64,000 nt of DNA, taken from contig CAADRB010000113.1 in assembly GCA_900708905.1 (NCBI GenBank), forward strand, positions 50,060-114,059. The letters are read 5' to 3'. This DNA comes from Hymenolepis diminuta (taxonomy: Eukaryota; Platyhelminthes; Cestoda; Cyclophyllidea; Hymenolepididae). Below the pieces are notes generated by a model. That model worked only from the letters and a program-made list of their open reading frames with translations. It was not told the DNA's origin and did not search any database. Both the position numbers and the translations under genes were made by a program. Positions 48,060 through 59,749 of this stretch are shown here, piece by piece (position 1 is the stretch's first letter; each line of letters begins with the position of its first letter).

Positions 48060-51000
48060 AAATGTATATATATAAATTTCTCCCGACAACCAATGAGAAA
48101 AATGCGCGACAGGTCATATGACAAATGCTGCAATCTGATTCGCCTGAGATTTCTCCAGTTAACCAATCAAAGCGCGATTCATTAAATTCAACGTTTTATT
48201 CGGCTGACATCCATTTGTGTTTCAGATTGAACATCAGTCTTCATTTGAATCAGTTAAATTTTAAAATACCGGCATTGGTTTAGAACTAATGAGTAAATAA
48301 TTCTGGTACATGAAAGTATGTTATTTTGATTAAAACAAGATATTAGTGCTCTTTAATGTTACTATGAAAACAAATTCATAAGAATTACTGATCATGGAAG
48401 ACAAGATATAATTAGAATTGCTGCTGTCAAACTTTGAGATATCCTAGCCTTCTTTCCACTACAACATAAATTATTCTAATAGGCAAAATGTTGGTTGAAT
48501 CTATAAGACAATATATTCTGGTGATGTTGTAGATTTCATATGACTTTTAACAATGTGGTTCCTTTGAATAAACATTCATATCAAAAATATTCGAAATTTC
48601 AGCCTAGCTCTATTAATCAAATTTCACTCCCAGGGATTTTTAGGGCATTTTACATTAATACTGATCTTAGAGCAACAGACTGAAAATTGTAGGTGTATGC
48701 ATTTTAAGTTTCTTAACCTTGTCTTATTTAAGTTTGTCTAATTGCAGCAGAAACTGTAAATCCAAGCTTCCATTTTTAGTGCTACTGCCCAGTAGTTGAA
48801 TTATGCTAACTTGCACGATTATAACACATGATTTTACAGTCATTTTTTTTTAGCGTCTTTTACCCGAAAAGAGTAAAGTAGATTTAATTTATTCTTTTAT
48901 TGAAGGCAACTTATTTGTTATTTGTTCATTCAAATGTCAGAGATGATAAATTTTACAATCCTCCATTATGGAGAAACATCCAAACACACAGGATTAAAAG
49001 TTTACTTTTACGAGAAATCAGGAGTACCGCACTTTATTTGAACTCCAGAATAATCAAGTCAACTACTTTATCAAATTGAAGTTCTTTCAGGCTTATCCAG
49101 TGTTGATAGGCGAGTGTAGTGGCATGCGCTCATGATCCAGCCACTTGCGGGCAGAGTGATGGAATTGGCCGTTGCTGCGGAATAATCAGAGATGCATAAT
49201 GACTTTCACATATTCTAAGAATGATATGACCAACAGTTCGACTTAACATAATAGTCGATCAACTCTAAACGAATGAAACTGGATTTAAATAACGAAATGA
49301 AATGCGAATTAAAGATAAAGTCAAGGTAAGTCATCCAAGTAGTTGGTATTTAACTGTAATAATAGCCACATTAGTTCAATACTTCAGTTAGCCCTTCATA
49401 TCAAAATTGAACCGTGAAGGCCAAATAATCCGGTGTCTATTTCATCTATGGCCTGTTGGTTTTATTATATATGTTAAAATTTACAAAATGAACGAATCGT
49501 AGAGACCTCTGTGAACAAAAAGAAATCTTTCAAACCAAAGCATGCGTCTTTCTTAAAACTATGGAAGATTAATTAAGGGAAAACAATTAAAAAACGATAT
49601 ATTGATGCAAGTAGGGAGTTAAGAAAACTGTATCTATCGGGACAAATCCAGTGATATAAATGTATTACTGAATTATACTGATTTCTAGTGCGTCTATAGC
49701 CTGTGAATTTTTTCCTCTGGAAGTCTTTCTTATACTGAAGGTGGTTGTTTTTTTGCATAGACTTTGAGAATATTTTGAAAGATGAATGAATACACTTCGT
49801 TCAATTGATTATACCTTTCTTGTTCCCATTATTATATTCAGCGACGGTTCAGAAAAATGAATGAGGTTTTCTTTGTTTGGAAATGTACTAATTATGAGCT
49901 TGAATTAAATGTTGATTAGGTTATAATCAAAGATGGTCTGAAGTTACATAGATTTACCTCACTCTTTCAAGCTTTCTTAAATTGACTCGTTACCAAATCT
50001 TGGTCATTAAACTTTAGGTAATGCCAAAAAGCATAGCTTATTAAATATAACTAAATTATATTTTTCCTAATATTGTTTAATTCATTAAGTTAGTGGTTTA
50101 AATTCACGCTTTTACATGTATGTAATTCAAATACGCATTTCACTTAATATGTAACATTATTTGATCTGAAAAATAGATGCAATAACAATTTAAAAGTTTT
50201 GATCATTTTGATTTCGCGTGCACTAACAACAAATTCGGTGATCTTTTATCTCAAATCTACAAATCTAGGCGTTTTACCGATTAATCGATCTTAGGTTATG
50301 TTAGTAAAAGAGATATATGTCATCATAGGTCTCTCTAAATTAATGAACCTTAAGAACTGATAATTCTCTAGCTACCTGGAGTATTTGCTCTACTTCATGA
50401 AACAAGAGAAGAAGGAATTATATTTAAAAATGCGATAGTTGATCTGGGTCCAATTGAAATCTAGTGCTACTTCAGTTCTGAAAGTCTTCTAACAAGGATC
50501 AATTCAAGATCTTAATTTGGGAAACAAAAAATAGAATTTTTCATTTCCTAAGCCCTTAAATTTCTTCAAAAATGTAATGGTGACAGCTTCTGAACCAGCT
50601 GGGTGCTATTAGATAGATCCATTAACAGTTTAAATTGACTAAACTTTCACTATTTTTTTTCGCAATATACCTTGGATTAAATGCACAAACAGTAACTTGA
50701 ATATCTGATTTTCAATATACGTTGAAAGAGTAAAGAGCATTTTGGAAGTCATATCCTCCTGTCACCACCTGTCAAAGGTAATTATATCTTAACCGGTATA
50801 TTCTGCAGGTGATTTCCAATAAACTGTGCAACCCTATTTTGTATTCTAAAGGAGGCCTTGAGGTTGTAGCCAGGGGGCAGATGTTTTATCTGACTTTTTG
50901 ACCTCGGATCAAATAATTATTACCCTAATTCCATCTGTCTTGATAGCGAGCATTACCTTCCACAGGGCACCTCCCCCCCCCCTCCCCCCAAATACTTTCG

Positions 51001-51980
51001 AAATAACATTCTGAAGTGTGGAAATATTTTTTGGAGATTTTTAGTTCGTGAAGTCAGCCATTTACTTAACTGGATGCTTTTCAATTGAAATTAATATCAA
51101 GTAATCTGTTATATTAGTTAATCAAACAACCGGTAACATTTTGACTGGCAACAGTAACAATGGTGCATAAATCAATTATTTCGCTTGCCATATTTATGTC
51201 AAGCTAAAAAGGTGGGCGAATGAGTTTGTTTTTATGGCAGGGGTTCATATATTTGACACTGTAAATGGTTAAATTGTCTCAATATTTGATTTTAAAGAAA
51301 GAATTACTGCACTTTGATCAAACATTAGAATACAGATGGAATTCCTTGGTAGAGGCAGTAGAAGTCTTACTTACGTAAAGAATAGTATAAAGAGACTCGA
51401 CTCCCGACTTCAGCATCACAGTAGGAGAACTCGAGATGACGATGGGATTATAAATACCACTGGATATTACTAATCTTTGTCAACCAATTTTCTTGTGGAC
51501 ATGAGTGACAGCTTTCCATGGATGAATTTGTTCTCTTTTAATCAATATATCGGGAATGTTCCATATTATCCACCTAGGCAATCTGTTTCACTGAACTCAA
51601 TCCTCTCTGTATTGTATTATTACATAAGATATAATATTTATTTAACTGAAAATCTTTTCTAAATCTTGTATAGCAGACAGAGATTAATAGATGTATGAAT
51701 GATTTTTGAATGATTATATTAATATTCGTCATAAAGAATTTTTTAGTAATAAATTATGACTATATTTGGATAATATTATCAAAGATTACTTATCTTTAAT
51801 GTCAAAAATGCAATCATTTAATAAAGAAAAATGAAATGCATAAAATTAAGTTCGAAAATATGCATTTCAAGAGATTTTTTGATATTTTCAAAGACTCAGT
51901 GTCTCATAAAATCGCTCTTCGCGTTAAGTAATGCAATATCATATTTAAAATAGGGAAAATGTAATCTGTTGCCATAGCAT
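48060..51980. other. non-coding stretch upstream of DM gene
   Basis: The first 100 bases hold a TATATATATA run at 48065-48074, close to the DM-gene start. Beyond that I see no gene. A C-rich run (ten C, T, six C) lies at 50973-50989. Confidence 0.45.
50973..50989. repeat. poly-C tract
   Basis: C10-T-C6. It can form G-rich (quadruplex-type) structure on the minus strand. Similar tracts occur at 37658-37673 and 52063-52075. Confidence 0.8.
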
Positions 51981-51984
51981 TTTG

Positions 51985-52150
51985 ACGCGTGAATGGAGCG
52001 CAAGCGCGTGCCGATTGACCAATGGACTGTGAAATTCGCGAGGAGAAGACTGCTCTCTCCTTCCCCCCCCCTCCCCCTACAAGTTCCACCCTTCTCACCC
52101 CTTTTCCAGTTGGGTTGTTAGTCCATTCGCATTTTGTCGGCTAGTCTGTC
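51985..52150 (+). promoter_or_regulatory. CG-rich, CCAAT-containing promoter-like patch
   Basis: Within very AT-rich DNA this patch carries several CpG-containing sites (GACGCGTG, GCGCAAGCGCG, ATTCGCGAG), an ATTGACCAATGG element that is a CCAAT box on both strands (52014-52025), and a C-rich tract (52063-52075). TATA-less housekeeping promoters look like this. Direction is inferred from the ATG and donor that follow at 52160-52186. Confidence 0.4.
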
Positions 52151-52159
52151 CATTCCCAA

Positions 52160-52180
52160 ATGACCCTTAAGCGTTCTGGC
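52160..52180 (+). CDS. possible 7-codon first exon
   Basis: ATG followed by codons for M-T-L-K-R-S-G runs straight into a consensus donor GTAAGTGC at 52181, about 135 bases after the CCAAT element. No downstream exon was recognised in the remaining 11.8 kb, so the gene identity is open. Short first exons with only a few codons are common in animals, but this could be chance. Confidence 0.3.
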
Positions 52181-52199
52181 GTAAGTGCGCTTACCTGTT

Positions 52200-54890
52200 T
52201 GACCCGAATCCCTAAGAACAAAGATGTAGTAATATTAGGGAAATTGTGTTTGTGCTAGGAATAAGTCGAGTGATTTATTGTTGATTTGTATTCAATATGC
52301 CATAGAACAACGCTTCGGTCATCCCAATAATCTATAATTATGGAAAATTAAATGGGAATATAAAGATTAAAGGGTTAAATAAGATCTTTCTCTTTCTTAC
52401 ATTTATGCATTTGGGTTGAGTCAAAATTCTTTACTCTAATAACAAGAGGAAGTCTTTGAGGTTTAAATATATTTAGGTTTAGTGAACTCGTATGGTCACA
52501 TAGACGTTAAATAATCTCGGTATTTGTCTTAAATACGCCATTTTGCATAGTGATTCACATTAGAGATAAAAAATCTATGCATATAATAGTATAAAAAGAC
52601 AGAAAAATTTAGACACAAGTTACTGTAGTTATTCATAGCAAATTTATAAAGGAACAAGGCTACGATATCGAAGATAAACGAAGTCATTCCTTCACCAGCC
52701 TTTAACTATGGTATCGAAAAATCCTATCACTAATTGTCTCTAAAAATGCTTCTCCACATAATTTCTAGACTCGTATGATACCTTTGAAGTGCTAATAAAT
52801 TAATTTTCTCATAGAGGCGAATAGTGATGGAGGGATTTATATTATACTGGGGCAAATGGATGCTATGTTAGTGTTCTGAATGTAGAAAGAAGAACAGAAT
52901 ATTATCATTCATCAAGACCCAATGGAATTTTATGCTTGACCGACTACATTAAATAAACGTAATTTCCACACCTTGCATTACGTCGCCTAGTAACTTTGGT
53001 GGCGTAAACATAAACAGACATCAAATCTTAGGTCAAAAGGCATAGAAACTGAAATTGAGCATTTAGTTAGTAATCCTTAAAGTTCTAAGTTTCATCATGT
53101 GAAGATTATTTGATTAAGGGTTTCAAGTTTAGTTCGTTTCATTGGGGTGTATAAATGAAAGTAAACAATGAATGCAGGATAATGGGGATCAATATTCATA
53201 ATAAAAACAGCAGCAATAATTTTATCAACTAAATTATTAATGATCAAGCCGTACTTTCCCGAAAATTAGCCACTTTAAAACCAGTTTAATAGGAAAGACG
53301 AAAGTGATAAGTGAAAACTATAAGCATAAGACTATTTCTACTGTTACGCTGACAAATTCAAATCAGTGAAATGCGTCTCCATTCAATTCATCCAAGTTAA
53401 ACACCTTAATAACCCTAATTTCGAGGAAAAAATTATGCATTTTTACTTCTAATAAAGTGTATTTTAGGAATACACGTATGACTGAATATTATATCTCTGT
53501 GTTAACTTTGCCAAATTGCAATATAAGACTAAAAAATATTGTTAAAAAACATGTTTCTGATTATATAAATGATATTTCTATCAAAATTATTCAAGTCGAA
53601 GTAAAAGAGGGATGAGAACCAAAAAACGTAACGCAATTGACAACATCCGCTTAAACTTTTTATTTCTTACTTGGATTGTGACGGTAGAAATGAGGTCATA
53701 ATCCTCTCATGAAGAAGAAATAAGACGACCAGACTTGGTATTTTATTCTTTATGGTTTTAATAAAAAAATGGCAGAAAGTATTAAAGGGCAAACATGGCC
53801 TCTCTTAGTAATAATGTAGATATAAGCAAATAAAGCAAACCTGAATTTGTAGTAGAATGGTAAGATAAGGGGAATTTGTTGTTGATATATATAAAGGGGA
53901 TTCGCTAATAAAGCACGCTGTGATCAGGCTGTGAAGTAGGTCACCCATTCCACTAGTATACATGTGGTAATGTAATAGCCATGGTAACAGCATGACAAAT
54001 TTTCATTCCATTCCTTTACCTCTACCCACCGCGCATGCTTTATCTAATCTGGGGTGTCTTAAAACATGACCAGCCATACATAATTTAACTTCCCACTACG
54101 GGTAAATTACATATTTATCTATGACGAGCTTTGATTGAATGTGATAATTTTAAACTTTCTTGAAAACAATATCAGTAAATCGGTTATATTGGATAAGACC
54201 CACTGAAAAGTTTGAATGAGTTGAAATCATAACTAAAGAATATTGCTATTATTATATTATAAGCAGTTATGATCCTTCTCTTTATTGGGTCTTTCTCTTT
54301 ATTTTCATTATTTTCAACCCCATGTGGGAAAGCACTTACCAGCATTCTTCTTGGGTAAGAGAGTTGCATCAAAAAGCCATTCCACTCATTGAATGTGCAC
54401 AGATGTGTATTGTGTGACCATGTTAACAGCTCCTCTTCATGAATTCGTCAAAATTATTGTTAACTTTAATTTTAGTTCAAACCAACTTATCCCTCTGATT
54501 CCCTCCTCTGTTTCTATGAGTGTGAAATAGATGTCCCTACTAGACCTTATAGTTCAAACCACAAATAAATTAGAGTTGATCTGTGGAACAAGTGATCACC
54601 AACTTTCATTCAGTGAAAAATCGATACCCTGCGTAAAGTTTCACTCTGAAATGAAGGGCCAAGACTTCCCGACATTATTTAGTGGGTTCCAAAACAAATT
54701 AAATTACATTACCTTATGATTATTTTTTAAGTACAATCTGTTCATTCAATTAATGTGAATTTCGACCGTCCCCAAGTTAAATAAAGAGCAATGTGTCATA
54801 GAAATTCATCCATATTCAGCTTAATGGATAAACACAACCGTGATATGCACTCAAGGCAAAAATATAATTATAAAAAAATTATTATATATT
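52200..54890. other. non-coding stretch
   Basis: No supportable exon. If the 52160 start is real this would be its first intron. A short frame at 54531-54719 contains DLIVQTTNKL and GTSDH, faintly like the end of a LINE endonuclease, too weak to call. Confidence 0.4.
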
Positions 54891-54898
54891 TTTTGTAG

Positions 54899-55095
54899 CG
54901 AAATTAACATTTTATTCTATGTTTTTTCCAATTGTTAATGAAAATAACGCTAATCCCGTAAAGTGTTAATATAATATATTATAAATTACGTTACACTGTG
55001 CTAGTTCTAGTTGAATTATAATAAGCTTTCACAATAACAAAGAGATTTTGCTTTTTTCCTTCTGCTGGCTGAGATATCGGCTTGTGGATAATACA
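54899..55095 (+). repeat. dispersed repeat shared with 26.6 kb, copy 2
   Basis: Second copy of the element described at 26551-26752, same strand, with matching blocks at both ends and a more diverged middle. Confidence 0.55.
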
Positions 55096-55386
55096 ATATA
55101 TATACTTAACGTGAACAGTTGTTTCATTTGGAGTAGTCGCATACTGAATCTGAACTTATTTGTTTCCAGATTATTATGCGCGAATATTCTAATAATGCAC
55201 AAATAAATTTAGGTCATTCGGCTTAATAGCTGCATGTGAACTTGTGACATTATTTAAGCATACTACGAGATGACTTTCAACACGAAAATGGCTTCAAACA
55301 ATGCAGATGGGGACAGAGAAATTACCAGTTTCGACACAAATCAAAACAATAACCATAAAGAGTAACCTCAAATTAAATCCCAAATA

Positions 55387-55689
55387 TTACCGACCAGAAT
55401 ATCTTAATGCCTGGATTGCGGGTGCAATCATAGTAGAATGAGTTATCAAAAAGTTATTTATATTCGTAGCAAACATGCAATTCGGGTAAGGGGATGTGGA
55501 GTTTCCATTATTATGATCGCTAGAGGTAGAGAAAAATGATGATCGAAAAATTCGAACCTGAAAGGTAGAGTTGGACTGATACTTCTTAGGCTTTAAAACC
55601 CTGTTAAACAGGTCAGCTGGACGATCATGAATATTGAGGGACCAAAATCGCATTGTTTGACTATATTTTTCGCCTAAGTAAACTTGCAT
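55387..55689 (-). CDS. unknown 100-codon frame, possible exon
   Basis: A 100-residue frame from an ATG at 55689 that has a stop directly upstream. Composition is balanced and coding-like (for example FWSLNIHDRPADLFNRVLKP and a Ser/Asn-rich SSDHNNGNSTSPYPN stretch), unlike random frames here. Near its end there is a potential donor (GTAATA, just after SGR), so the terminal TAA could lie in an intron. There is no signal peptide and no family I recognise. It borders the clustered repeats, so a transposon-derived origin is possible. Confidence 0.22.
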   Translation of the reverse strand: MQVYLGEKYSQTMRFWSLNIHDRPADLFNRVLKPKKYQSNSTFQVRIFRSSFFSTSSDHNNGNSTSPYPNCMFATNINNFLITHSTMIAPAIQALRYSGR

Positions 55690-55739
55690 TCATTACTTTT
55701 AAAGCGAAATATAGAGCTGTCGTCTGTTAGCTTAGATTT

Positions 55740-56580
55740 GCCGCTTACGAAAAATACCTATATTGGCGGTCTTTGGCGAAAAATCGTTTTGCATCATCCC
55801 ACTCTTGGTTAGTTTTAACGAGCCCAAGACACGAAACTTGATTTCCGACTTTCCCAATGTGCATTTTGACTGATAAATGTTGTAATTGAAACAGTCAGCG
55901 ACTTCAAATCATGTCTCAATTTAATTGCCTTGACAATAATTATTCTCATTTTACATGTTTGGGAATAATACAACCTTTAAATTATTAGACACCACTGATT
56001 ATTCAATCCGAATTCACTGGAAACCGATGAATATCAAATACTAGAACTTGAAAACATGCCTGATGACTGCCGCTTTGTCGGTGCACGACACATTGTAATT
56101 TTAAATAAATACAGGCCGCTGTCAATATCCCAAGTCATTATTCCATCCTTCTGTTTGGGTAATGTATTTTCCAATTGAACATTTACCTTTTTTCTTTTCT
56201 AATTATAGCAGATTAAAGGTAGAATATACCTATAAAAACACTGTAAGTACATAGGATAATTTTCTTATTTTCATACCTCTAGACATCCCTAAAATCTTGG
56301 CTTTAAAGTTGACCTCATGTTTTAAGATCAGCCTGTTGGCACGAGTGGCAGTTAAGATATTAGACGTTTAATAATTTACACCCCGTTATGGTACAAGGAA
56401 AAATTATAAGGTGAGGGCGAATGGTTAATAACCCTCTGACTTTTAATAAGACTAAATACTCCACCTGGAATAGGGACAAATTGGCACCTTTCGAAACCTG
56501 ACCGCGTAACCTCGGCCTTGAGGTAAAGCGTGTATCTATAATCTCTATTTTCAAAAAAATTCCCCATTAAATTTGATATT
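55740..56580 (+). repeat. clustered repeat, unit A
   Basis: First of three diverged copies. Blocks shared in order with unit C: TTGGCGAAAAAT, CACTCTTGGTTAGTTTT, a CAATATCCCAAGTCAT block, TTCTTTTCTAATTATAGCAG, TCTTATTTTCATACCTCTAG, TTTACACCCCG, a GGTGAGGG block, then ACCTTTCGAAACCTGACC and GCGTAACCTCG. Not coding. Its class is unknown. Confidence 0.7.
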
Positions 56581-57639
56581 TAATTTATATATAAGTCTAT
56601 TATTTATATCTAAACACTTAAGTAAAACAGTTAGAAATGCGGACAAGAGCAATCATTCAGGCACCTACTTGCTCGTATTTTTATCTTTTTTATCCACTGG
56701 ATTTATCCACCTGAAGTTCACTCACCATATGCTTTCTTTGTTAGTTTTTCTCGTTTTACTCTTGTTTCCCCAACGACTAACCATATTTTGTTCTGCCACT
56801 CTAGCTTATGCGAACACGAGCGTTCACGACGAACGTGTTTCTTTCCTTCGATTAGACAATCTTCTTTACCTCATTATCATTCCCTTGTGCTGCAACGCAG
56901 AGTTGGTTGAAGAGTTTGAGTATAATCCATATAGAATTTATAAAGGAACAGATTTTAGGCAAAACAAAGTAGAATGAAAGAGCAGTAACATCTAATGGTG
57001 GATCAGAAAACATTAAAGAGTACGAGAATATAAAGAAGTAACCATCTTTCCCTTTCTCCTTCAAAATCGATAGACCAAGTGCGAATATATGCTATTTATA
57101 GTAATAATTAAGAGAAAAAAGGTACAACGTAGAATAAAATTGCTATTTGTTATTTACTTAAATAGAAAAAAAATGTTGACATTTAAATTAGTAAAAAACA
57201 CACATCACTAGCATGAATATATGTCATACGTCTACAGCTTCAACAATCATCGCTTTAATGACGTAGATTATGGTCATAATATATTTAATAGTGCTGATAT
57301 ATATCTCAAAGAATTGATGAGGGAATTCAAATATTTAATTAGAGAATAACTCAAGACAAGTGTGAACGCGAGCGTTTATGGATATTTCCCATAAAGAATA
57401 GGACACAATACACAATCTCGGACTTATGTTAGGCAGACTGTATCTGTATCACGACCTCTGGTTAAATCCCAGATAGAGGACGAATGTAATCTTCATTTCA
57501 GCGCTTGAAATATGGATTTGGTAGTAATGAAATGTAATACGCATATAACATCAGTTTAATAAAATTACATTGATAACGGAATTTCTTTTATCTATGCCAG
57601 CGTCTCGTAAAAACCCAAGGCATTGGTAGGACGATTCCA

Positions 57640-58330
57640 AACACCGGTTTTAGGCAAGCATAATCAGACCCCTTGGCGAAAAAATTATATTTTATTACTC
57701 TACCCTTGATCTATTTTAATCAGCGCGATTGTTTGCACCTTTATTTATATATCCACCAACGAATATATGTCGTAACTTCTGACCGCTACATCACCGCGCA
57801 CATTGTGTTAATAGCTATAATAAAGTAGTTTTTGGTTATTGTGATATTGCAAATCACAATTCACTTAGAATTTATTGACATTTTCGTATTTGCAGCATAT
57901 TCATGAATATCTATGATTCCTTCTGAGTTGTGACATTGAATTATGAAAATAGTGAAACAAATTTTTTAATTCCTAGTTAGCTTTTATTTAAACTGATAAA
58001 TCACACTGCATTACTGAAAACCAAATGCAGATTAAACAACGCCAGTTACATGGAAAAGTCACCTTATTTTCACACCTCTCCCTTCGAAATTCGATGTTCA
58101 ATTTGAATCTTCCAAGTTTAAATTAAAGCATGGCATGGGTTATACCTTTACATCCCCTCCGGTTTCGATACAAGGCAATGATAAGGGGGAAGGATAAAAG
58201 AATTTTGACTCCCTAGACGTGGATCAAATTAGGTGTTGCTTCTTAAAAATGGCGTGGGACGAGAGCTTTCGAAAACCGATTGTACATCCTCGTTTATACA
58301 ACAGCTATCCGAAAGCATATATCTAAAACT
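57640..58330 (+). repeat. clustered repeat, unit B
   Basis: Second copy. It starts TTGGCGAAAAAATTATATTT and has ACTCTACCCTTGATCTATTT, later CTTATTTTCACACCTCTCCC, then CCCCTCCGGTTTCGATACAA and GATAAGGGGGAAGGATAAAA, and a TTTCGAAAACCGATTG end that parallels the TTTCGA-AC--ACCG block of the other units. More diverged than A and C. Confidence 0.55.
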
Positions 58331-58459
58331 GCGCAATTATAATTAAAAGGCTATCAACTTTCGTTTCATCATCATAACTGCATTGCCGGCCGTACTATTC
58401 AGATTGATTTATCTCCATTCATTAAAGGAAATATTTTTAAACACTCATTCTAGGTAAAA

Positions 58460-59255
58460 AAATGAACATTGGTGAAAAATGTATATTATATCACTCCACC
58501 TTTGATCGTTTTTTACTAATACCGATTTTCCCAAGGTTTCTGTTGAATATCGGACTTAACTCTTTCCAAAAGTGCATGTTGACAGCTACGTCATCTTCAT
58601 CATCACCGTCAGTACACTTTGCATAATAATTTGAAACCAATACGGTTCATTATTAATATCCCAGATCATGATTTCATCTTTTTAGATAGTGAACTTTATC
58701 ATTTTAACAGTTTTCATTTAAATAATCTTTCATATATTATGATTTAGTTATGATTTCTTCTGTGCTGAAAGTGCACATCGCAGTAGGTAATCACAGTTAG
58801 AATGCAGTTTTTGCTTGAAGAAGAATCTTAAAATTCATTTTATTATTTAGATTTCGTTTGAACATCTGCTTTCCTTTCTTTTCTAATTGCAGAAGGCTAC
58901 AAACATGAAAAATCTGTAAAAAATTGTCAAATAAACAAGATAGTTGTCTTATTTTCACACATTCAGATAATCTCCTTAATCACATTTTTCACATTGGCCC
59001 CAACATTTTAAAAGTTGCCTGTTATAACGCGTGGCACTTAAGGATACAGACGTTTGTAAACTTGCACCCCGATTTAATATGAAGAAGGTAAAAGGGGAGG
59101 GACTGATAACTTTTGCCACCCTTAACTCTAAATATGGACATAGGTGGTACATTTCGAGAACTAACCGTGTAACCTCGTGTTTGAGTGAAGCACATATCTG
59201 AAAATCATCTCCCTTTTTTCAGGACAAAATTCAACATTAAATAAGACTTGTATGT
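58460..59255 (+). repeat. clustered repeat, unit C
   Basis: Third copy. TTGGTGAAAAATGTATATTA, CACTCCACCTTTGATCGTTT, AATATCCCAGATCATGATTT, TTTCTTTTCTAATTGCAGAA, TCTTATTTTCACACATTCAG, CTTGCACCCCGATT, GGGAGGGACTGATAAC, then ATTTCGAGAACTAACCGTGT and AACCTCG, in the same order as unit A. Confidence 0.7.
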
Positions 59256-59530
59256 CTTTTGTTAACCAAAATTTTCTATTCTGTATTCCAACAAAATAAT
59301 AAGGAAAGGAAGAAAGTCAGTGCAGTAGGTGCGAATCTTTGCTTTTTCATTGTCATGAATAATGGAAAACTTGGGGAAATGTGGCTTAGTATTGAGCCGA
59401 CAGATATGAATCGTTATTTTGAGTAGAATTATATAGTTTGTTGCTGAGTGCTAGGGTAAGACGATGGACCGATCTCGATTGTAGAAGTTAAGATTATAAC
59501 TACCAGCTAACGACAACAACAGCAACAGTT

Positions 59531-59740
59531 TCAAAAGTCAAACACAAAGAGTTACTTGTATGGAATAAACCACGAAGGGAATTCGAGCAAGTAAGAGAGA
59601 TGAGGGAGAGAGGAGAACAGAGGAAAGAGTAGGCGCTGATGCCTGACAGGTGCGTAACCGTGATTAGAAGTATAAAGACAGTTTATATGACTCACCTGGG
59701 TAAGGACGCGCGTGAGAACATGAATGCAGGTGTACTTTCA
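59531..59740 (-). repeat. pyrimidine-rich dispersed repeat, copy 4 (inverted)
   Basis: On the minus strand this reads TTCATGTTCTCACGCGC, GAGTCATATAAACTGTC, a CTCTTTCCTCTGTTCTCC block, TTGCTCGAATTCCCTTCG-TGGTTTATTCCAT and AACTCTTTGTGTTTGAC, in the order of the copies at 3.3, 8.5 and 37.6 kb. Confidence 0.55.
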
Positions 59741-59749
59741 ATGAAACGG

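Noticed and set aside
54531..54719. Frame with DLIVQTT...GTSDH, like the end of a LINE endonuclease
   Set aside because: Only one short motif, no reverse transcriptase nearby; too weak to call.
56573..56977. 134-codon plus-strand frame with hydrophobic stretch
   Set aside because: Begins at the edge of clustered repeat unit A, random hydrophobic composition, no acceptor or promoter, no family.
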